40,050 nucleotides of DNA. Origin: Gammaproteobacteria bacterium. GTDB taxonomy: Bacteria > Pseudomonadota > Gammaproteobacteria > Thiohalomonadales > Thiohalomonadaceae. The notes below the pieces were generated by a model. That model did no database searches and was not told the origin of the DNA. It worked only from the letters and a program-made list of their open reading frames with translations. The position numbers and the translations under genes were made by a program. The DNA lies in assembly GCA_024709225.1 (NCBI GenBank), contig JANJXC010000097.1, positions 1-40,050 on the forward strand, written 5' to 3'. Shown here piece by piece: positions 34,056-40,050 of this stretch. Numbering within the stretch: position 1 is the stretch's first letter; the number at the start of each line of letters is the position of its first letter.

Positions 34056-35075
34056 TTAGGGCGCCGTCAGCGTCTCCATCGGCCAGCGCGGCTGGGCCCG
34101 TATCGCCAGCGGCTCGTGCTGACCGGCATGCAGGCGCACATAACCGGCATAGGCGATCATGGCGCCGTTGTCGGTGCAGAACTCGGGGCGGGGATAATAG
34201 ACCCGGGCGCCTTCCTCCGCGGCAATCGACGCCAGCCGCTCGCGCAGCTGGCGGTTGGCGCTGACGCCGCCGGCCATCACCAGCCGCTTCAGCCGGGTCT
34301 GCTTCAGCACCCGCCGGCACTTGATGGCCAGGGTCTCCACCACCGCATCCTCGAAGGCGCGGGCGATATCGGCAGAGGCCTCCAGGCCGTGCTGCCGCAG
34401 GGTGGTCAGGGCATAGGTCTTGAGGCCGGAGAAGCTGAAGTCCAGGCCGGGGCGGTCGGTCATCGGCCGCGGGAAAGTGAAGCGCTCCGGGTCACCCTGC
34501 TGTGCCAGCCTGGCCAGTGCCGGCCCGCCGGGATACCCCAGGCCGAGCAGCTTGGCGGTCTTGTCGAAGGCCTCACCGGCGGCATCGTCCAGGGACTCGC
34601 CCAACAGGGTATAGCGGCCAATGCCGTCCACCCGTACCAGCTGGGTGTGGCCGCCGGATACCAGCAGGGCGACAAAGGGAAATTCCGGCGGCTCGGGTTC
34701 CAGCATCGGCGCCAGCAGGTGGCCTTCCATATGGTGCACGCCGACGGCCGGCACACCCCAGCCAAAGGCCAGGCTGCGCCCCACCGCGGCCCCCACCAGC
34801 AGGGCGCCGATCAGCCCTGGCCCCGCGGTGTAGGCCACGCCACCAATGTCTTCCCGGCGCACCCCGGCCTGGCCCAGGCATTCGCGCAGCAGCGGCAGTA
34901 CCCGGCGCACATGGTCGCGCGAGGCCAGTTCCGGCACCACTCCGCCATATTCGGCATGCAGCTGCACCTGGCTGTGCAGCACATGAGCGAGCAGCCCGCG
35001 CTCGCCATGGTAGAGGGCGACCCCGGTCTCATCGCAGGAGGTTTCGATGCCGAGTACAAGCAGCTGGTCTGACAT
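34056..35075 (-). CDS. tsaD: TsaD, tRNA t6A threonylcarbamoyltransferase subunit
   Basis: 339-residue ASKHA-fold protein that, with TsaB and TsaE, transfers threonylcarbamoyl to A37 of tRNAs that read ANN codons. The family opening [15 protein letters not shown], the metal-binding HHMEGHL (about residue 112) and [14 protein letters not shown] (about 270) are intact, as are [11 protein letters not shown] and the [11 protein letters not shown] segment. It is divergent from rpsU, the order usual in gammaproteobacteria. The window also holds the tRNA-Ile2(CAU), one of its likely substrates. Confidence 0.96.
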   Translation of the reverse strand: MSDQLLVLGIETSCDETGVALYHGERGLLAHVLHSQVQLHAEYGGVVPELASRDHVRRVLPLLRECLGQAGVRREDIGGVAYTAGPGLIGALLVGAAVGRSLAFGWGVPAVGVHHMEGHLLAPMLEPEPPEFPFVALLVSGGHTQLVRVDGIGRYTLLGESLDDAAGEAFDKTAKLLGLGYPGGPALARLAQQGDPERFTFPRPMTDRPGLDFSFSGLKTYALTTLRQHGLEASADIARAFEDAVVETLAIKCRRVLKQTRLKRLVMAGGVSANRQLRERLASIAAEEGARVYYPRPEFCTDNGAMIAYAGYVRLHAGQHEPLAIRAQPRWPMETLTAP

Positions 35076-35149
35076 AGGCGCGCATTGTCCGTAGCGACTC
35101 CCCCCGCTGCAAGGGTTTTGTCTCCCCCTGGCGCTCCGCCATCCCCCCT

Positions 35150-35178
35150 TTGCATTTTGGCTGGGGGATCATTAGAAT
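35150..35178 (+). promoter_or_regulatory. Likely sigma-70 promoter of rpsU
   Basis: TTGCAT, a 17-base spacer, then TAGAAT (35173-35178). It lies 57 bases before the rpsU start codon, within the 159-base gap shared with tsaD. Confidence 0.55.
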
Positions 35179-35234
35179 TGCGCGTTCACTGTATCCGGCC
35201 GCCCTGCGGTCGCCATTTCGAGGTAGGAAGTTTC

Positions 35235-35450
35235 ATGCCGTCTGTACGCGTCAAAGAGAACGAGCCGTTCGATTTTGCCCTGCGTCGCTTCAAGCGCAGC
35301 TGTGAGAAGGCCGGTGTCCTGGCCGAGGTGCGTGAGCGCCAGCACTATGAAAAGCCGACGTCCATCCGCAAGCGCGAGAAGGCCGCCGCGGTAAAGCGCC
35401 AGCAGAAGAAGGTGCAGCGTCAGCAGTCCCGCCTGGTACGCCTGTACTAA
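35235..35450 (+). CDS. rpsU: 30S ribosomal protein S21
   Basis: 71-residue basic protein of the small ribosomal subunit, helping initiation on natural mRNAs. The family sequence [20 protein letters not shown] and the basic C-terminal half are fully conserved in length and composition. AGGTAGGAAG precedes the ATG. It is the first gene of the macromolecular-synthesis operon, which links translation (rpsU), priming (dnaG) and transcription (rpoD). Confidence 0.97.
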   Translation: MPSVRVKENEPFDFALRRFKRSCEKAGVLAEVRERQHYEKPTSIRKREKAAAVKRQQKKVQRQQSRLVRLY

Positions 35451-35487
35451 GCGCTCCCTGATCTCTCCCGCCTGAGGCCTTCACGGC

Positions 35488-35943
35488 ATGAGCCAGGAAA
35501 CCCTCAAGCAGCGCATCGACGCCGACATGAAGGACGCGATGCGCGCCAAGGACAAGGAGCGTCTCGGCACCGTTCGTCTGATCCTCGCTGCCATCAAGCA
35601 GCGCGAGGTGGACGAGCGCATTGTGCTGGACGATGCCCAGGTGTTGGCCGTGCTGGAAAAGATGGTCAAGCAGCGCCGCGACTCCATCAGCCAGTTCGAG
35701 GCCGCCGGCCGTACCGATCTCGCCGATAAAGAGAAGTCCGAGCTGGACCTGATCCAGACCTACATGCCGGCCCAGCTGTCCGAGGCCGAAATCGACGCCA
35801 TCATCGACCAGACCATCGCCGCCACCGGCGCCGCCTCGGCCAAGGACATGGGCAAGGTGATGGGCCCACTCAAGGCACAGCTGCAGGGCCGCGCCGACAT
35901 GGGCGCCGTGAGTGCCCGCCTCAAGGCCCGGCTCTCTGCCTGA
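35488..35943 (+). CDS. GatB/YqeY domain protein
   Basis: 151-residue protein of the YqeY family, similar to the tail domain of GatB that binds tRNA. The N-terminal half begins LKQRIDADMKDAMRAKDKERLGTVRLILAAIKQ and the C-terminal half ends GKVMGPLKAQLQGRADMGAVS. It is commonly found between rpsU and dnaG outside the Enterobacterales. It could act in tRNA amidation or be a free tRNA-binding protein; its real role is not settled. Confidence 0.93.
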   Translation: MSQETLKQRIDADMKDAMRAKDKERLGTVRLILAAIKQREVDERIVLDDAQVLAVLEKMVKQRRDSISQFEAAGRTDLADKEKSELDLIQTYMPAQLSEAEIDAIIDQTIAATGAASAKDMGKVMGPLKAQLQGRADMGAVSARLKARLSA

Positions 35944-35950
35944 ATTACCC

Positions 35951-35973
35951 GCATCCTCCCCGGGGGAGGATGC
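35951..35973. other. Strong hairpin between yqeY and dnaG
   Basis: GCATCCTCCCC and GGGGAGGATGC are exact complements around one base, so the loop will open by a pair or two. No U-run follows, so it is more likely a processing or attenuation element than a simple terminator. In E. coli the same operon carries a terminator between rpsU and dnaG. A -10-like TAGAAT (35994-35999) follows, 7 bases before dnaG. Confidence 0.5.
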
Positions 35974-36006
35974 TGCACCACCCCATAACCCCCTAGAATA
36001 AGGCCC

Positions 36007-37773
36007 ATGGCAGGCCGCATCCCCCAGCAATTCATCGATGAACTGATCAGTCGCGTCGATATCGTCGACGTGATCGATGCGCGCGTGCCGCTGAAGAAAA
36101 AGGGCCGCGAGCACGTCGCCTGCTGCCCGTTCCACAACGAAAAAACCCCTTCCTTCACCGTTAGTCAGGGCAAGCAGTTCTATCACTGCTTCGGCTGCGG
36201 CGCCCACGGCACCGCCCTCGGCTTCCTCATGGAGTACGAACACCTCGACTTCGTCGAGGCCGTGGAAAAGCTGGCGGCCGGCATCGGCCTCAGCGTGCCG
36301 CGCGAAGGCGGCGACAACGCACCGCGCGGCCCCTCGCCGCAGCCCCTGTACGAGCTGATGGAGAAAAGCGCGCACCACTATCAGCAGCAGCTGCGCCGCC
36401 ATCCGCAGCGCCAGCGCGCCGTCGACTACCTGAAAAAGCGCGGCCTGTCCGGCGAAATCGCCGCCGCCTTCGGCATCGGCTATGCCCCCGACGGCTGGGA
36501 CCACCTGCTCAAGGCCCTGGGGCAGGAAAAGGAGCAGCAGGACCGCCTGCTCACCGTCGGCATGCTGATCGAGAAGGATGACGGCCGCCGTTACGACCGC
36601 TTCCGCGACCGCATCATGTTCCCCATCCGCGACTACCGCGGCCGTGTCATCGCCTTCGGCGGGCGCGTGCTGGACAAGGGCGAACCCAAGTACCTCAACT
36701 CACCGGAGACCCCCATCTTCCACAAGGGGCGCGAACTGTATGGCCTGTTCGAGGCCAAGCAGGCCCTGCGCGAGATCCCGCGCCTGCTGGTGGTGGAGGG
36801 CTATATGGACGTGGTGGCCCTGGCCCAGTTCGGCGTGCGCTACGCGGTCGCCACCCTCGGCACCGCTGTCACCAAAGAGCATCTGGAGCGATTGTTCCGC
36901 ACCACCGCCGAGGTGGTGTTCTGCTTCGACGGCGACCGCGCCGGCCGTGATGCCGCCTGGCGCGGACTGGAGAATGCCCTGCCCTTGATGCGCGAAGGAC
37001 ATCAACTACACTTCATGTTCCTTCCGGAGGGGGAAGACCCGGACACCCTGGTGCGTAGCATCGGCCGGGACGGGTTTGAGCAGCGGATCGGGCAGGCACA
37101 ACCGCTGTCGGAATATTTCTTCGAACAGATGGGCAGGCAGGCCGACATCACCCGGCTGGACGGGCGCGCGCGGCTGGTGGAACTTTGCCGCCCCTATCTG
37201 TCGAAACTGCCCCCCGGGGTCTATCGTCACCTGATGCTGGATCGCTTGGCGCAGCTGGCACACATGGAGCGCGATGCCCTGGAACGCATGCTGGGCGGCG
37301 AGACGGCGCCCATGGCGCCCACGGCACCGGTCGCTGCCAGACCCGCCAGGCCGCCTGCTGTGTCAAGGCACCAGCCCTCGCTGGTGCGCAGCGCCATAGG
37401 CCTGCTGCTACAGCGCCCGGCGCTGGCGCAACTGGTGGGAGAGCCGCAGCAACTGTCCGGGCTGCATCTGCCGGGCACGCCGCTGCTGGTGGAGATGCTT
37501 GATCTGCTGCGGCAGCAGCCGCATTTAACCACAGGAGCCTTGCTGGAACACTGGCGCCAAAGCGACCAGGGCAAGCATCTGTTTGCCCTGGCGCAACGCG
37601 ACATGCTGTTGTCCGCCGAGGACGACAATCTGGAACAGGAGTTCAGCGACACCATCGCCCGCCTGCTCCAGCAGTTGCGGCGGCAGCGCCGACTGGACCT
37701 GGAACAACGCTTCGGCTCCCTGAGCGAAGAAGAAAAAAACGAATACAGTCAGTTAGTTAGAGGAAGCACCTGA
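36007..37773 (+). CDS. dnaG: DNA primase
   Basis: 588-residue primase that makes RNA primers at the replication fork. The zinc-binding CHC2 site is Cys40, His43, Cys61 and Cys64. The TOPRIM catalytic core includes VVEGYMDVVAL (about residue 260) and the acidic FDGDRAGRDAAWRGLE. The C-terminal part (about 470-588) is the helical DnaB-binding domain; the linker before it, around 425-450, is rich in Ala and Pro. The start follows AAGG. It lies between yqeY and rpoD. Confidence 0.97.
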   Translation: MAGRIPQQFIDELISRVDIVDVIDARVPLKKKGREHVACCPFHNEKTPSFTVSQGKQFYHCFGCGAHGTALGFLMEYEHLDFVEAVEKLAAGIGLSVPREGGDNAPRGPSPQPLYELMEKSAHHYQQQLRRHPQRQRAVDYLKKRGLSGEIAAAFGIGYAPDGWDHLLKALGQEKEQQDRLLTVGMLIEKDDGRRYDRFRDRIMFPIRDYRGRVIAFGGRVLDKGEPKYLNSPETPIFHKGRELYGLFEAKQALREIPRLLVVEGYMDVVALAQFGVRYAVATLGTAVTKEHLERLFRTTAEVVFCFDGDRAGRDAAWRGLENALPLMREGHQLHFMFLPEGEDPDTLVRSIGRDGFEQRIGQAQPLSEYFFEQMGRQADITRLDGRARLVELCRPYLSKLPPGVYRHLMLDRLAQLAHMERDALERMLGGETAPMAPTAPVAARPARPPAVSRHQPSLVRSAIGLLLQRPALAQLVGEPQQLSGLHLPGTPLLVEMLDLLRQQPHLTTGALLEHWRQSDQGKHLFALAQRDMLLSAEDDNLEQEFSDTIARLLQQLRRQRRLDLEQRFGSLSEEEKNEYSQLVRGST

Positions 37774-37825
37774 GGCGGCATCATTGACGACTGGGGCGTC
37801 CCTTCGATGCGGGGCGGCTATAGTA

Positions 37826-37831
37826 TATAAT
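37826..37831 (+). promoter_or_regulatory. -10 element of a probable rpoD promoter
   Basis: A perfect TATAAT in an AT-rich stretch 50 bases before the start chosen for rpoD. No good -35 hexamer is seen at the right distance, so the promoter is likely weak or needs an activator. The 102-base gap after dnaG holds no visible terminator. Confidence 0.5.
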
Positions 37832-37875
37832 GTTGCGATTTTTCTCTTCATTCTGCCCTTATGGATAGGGGCGCC

Positions 37876-39749
<1,874 letters not shown>

Positions 39750-39753
<4 letters not shown>

Positions 39754-39778
39754 TCAATCTCCTACTGCCGGGTATACT
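39750..39778 (+). promoter_or_regulatory. Possible promoter of the tRNA-Ile2 gene
   Basis: CTGATC, a 17-base spacer, then TATACT (39773-39778). It overlaps the end of rpoD and lies just before the rpoD terminator stem. The -35 half is poor. Confidence 0.3.
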
Positions 39779-39780
39779 AG

Positions 39781-39818
39781 CGGCGCCCGAAGGGCAACCT
39801 TCGGGCGCCGTTTGTTTT
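39781..39818 (+). terminator. Terminator downstream of rpoD
   Basis: Perfect 13-bp stem CGGCGCCCGAAGG / CCTTCGGGCGCCG with a GCAA loop, followed by TTTGTTTT. It begins 28 bases after the rpoD stop codon. Confidence 0.9.
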
Positions 39819-39820
39819 CG

Positions 39821-39897
39821 GGGCCTATAGCTCAATTGGTTAGAGCAGAGGACTCATAATCCTTTGGTTCCAGGTTCAAGTCCTGGTGGGCCCACCA
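39821..39897 (+). tRNA. tRNA-Ile2 (anticodon CAU)
   Basis: A 77-base cloverleaf with encoded CCA. Acceptor GGGCCTA pairs with TGGGCCC; the D stem is GCTC/GAGC; the anticodon stem is GAGGA/TCCTT with loop CTCATAA; the T stem is CCAGG/CCTGG. Anticodon CAT occurs in initiator Met, elongator Met and Ile2. The C4-G69 and C5-G68 acceptor pairs, known as determinants for TilS, are present, which favours Ile2, whose C34 is changed to lysidine to read AUA. Elongator Met remains the alternative. Confidence 0.9.
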
Positions 39898-39945
39898 AAC
39901 ACACACCGTCCGGCCAGGAACTGCCGGAAATCGTGCTCATCATTT

Positions 39946-39965
39946 GCCATAATCCACATTATGGC
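39946..39965. other. 8-bp inverted repeat overlapping the start of the last gene
   Basis: GCCATAAT - CCAC - ATTATGGC, exact complement. It overlaps the ATG at 39961. It could be an operator or a hairpin that hides the start; it may also be chance. Confidence 0.35.
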
Positions 39966-40050
39966 CATGGACCAGGTCTTCGCTACACTGGCGGCATCCT
40001 TGCTGCTTCTTATCCCCACACACTCAAGCGCGCGCACTAGCGGCTGCGAT
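39961..40050 (+). CDS. 5' part of a gene for an exported protein, cut by the window edge
   Basis: An open frame of 30 codons from ATG 39961 runs off the end of the window. The peptide has a hydrophobic core (VFATLAASLLLLIP) followed by small polar residues (THSSARTS), as in a Sec signal peptide with cleavage near SSA-R. No clear ribosome binding site is seen; ATG 39967 is a second choice. The function cannot be told from this part. Confidence 0.5.
   Translation, partial: MAMDQVFATLAASLLLLIPTHSSARTSGCD

Overview
The window is a 40 kb piece of a GC-rich gammaproteobacterial chromosome. The macromolecular-synthesis block (tsaD / rpsU-yqeY-dnaG-rpoD) has the gammaproteobacterial order, and the nap operon has the napFDAGHBC order known from enteric bacteria. 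A prokaryotic homo-oligomeric ATP sulfurylase (sat), a TauE/SafE anion exporter and nitrate respiration together suggest a facultatively denitrifying sulfur oxidiser of the Chromatiales/Thioalkalispiraceae type. That placement is inference. No phage, transposase or CRISPR is visible; most genes are housekeeping or respiratory.

Left part (1-12 kb): two tandem secreted proteins, each carrying two NarX/PilJ-like P-box motifs, lie next to sat. A bacteriohemerythrin follows that lacks two of its seven iron ligands. Then comes the complete periplasmic nitrate reductase operon napFDAGHBC on the minus strand, ending at a strong terminator. A perfect FNR/Anr-type box (TTGAT-N4-ATCAA) lies between napF and the divergent moaA, whose product starts the molybdenum cofactor pathway needed by NapA.

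Middle part (12-26 kb): an HDOD protein; a probable zinc-uptake locus (small His/Cys protein, outer membrane protein, ZnuA-like binding protein, ZnuB-like permease, no ATPase gene); priA; a HugZ/PPOX protein; and a minus-strand group of Omp85-like protein, archease and RtcB RNA ligase. The rtcB gene is bracketed on both sides by inverted arrays of a 7-base repeat, and a related array lies upstream of folB. A TauE/SafE exporter, a succinate-semialdehyde dehydrogenase, an NDUFA9-like protein and a DksA-like protein behind a 10-codon leader frame follow.

Right part (26-40 kb): cca, mtgA and uppP (tRNA end repair and cell wall), a methyltransferase, an NDUFAF7-like methyltransferase divergent from a pteridine reductase, folK, folB, plsY, tsaD, then rpsU-yqeY-dnaG-rpoD, a terminator and a tRNA-Ile2(CAU). 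The window ends inside the signal peptide of a further gene. Two REP-like inverted repeats lie between genes near 29.2 and 30.35 kb.

The observations most worth following are the double P-box periplasmic proteins beside nitrate reductase, the hemerythrin missing exactly the two histidines of the O2-binding iron, the ATPase-less zinc locus, the heptad repeat elements around rtcB, and the translationally coupled leader frame of the DksA-like gene.
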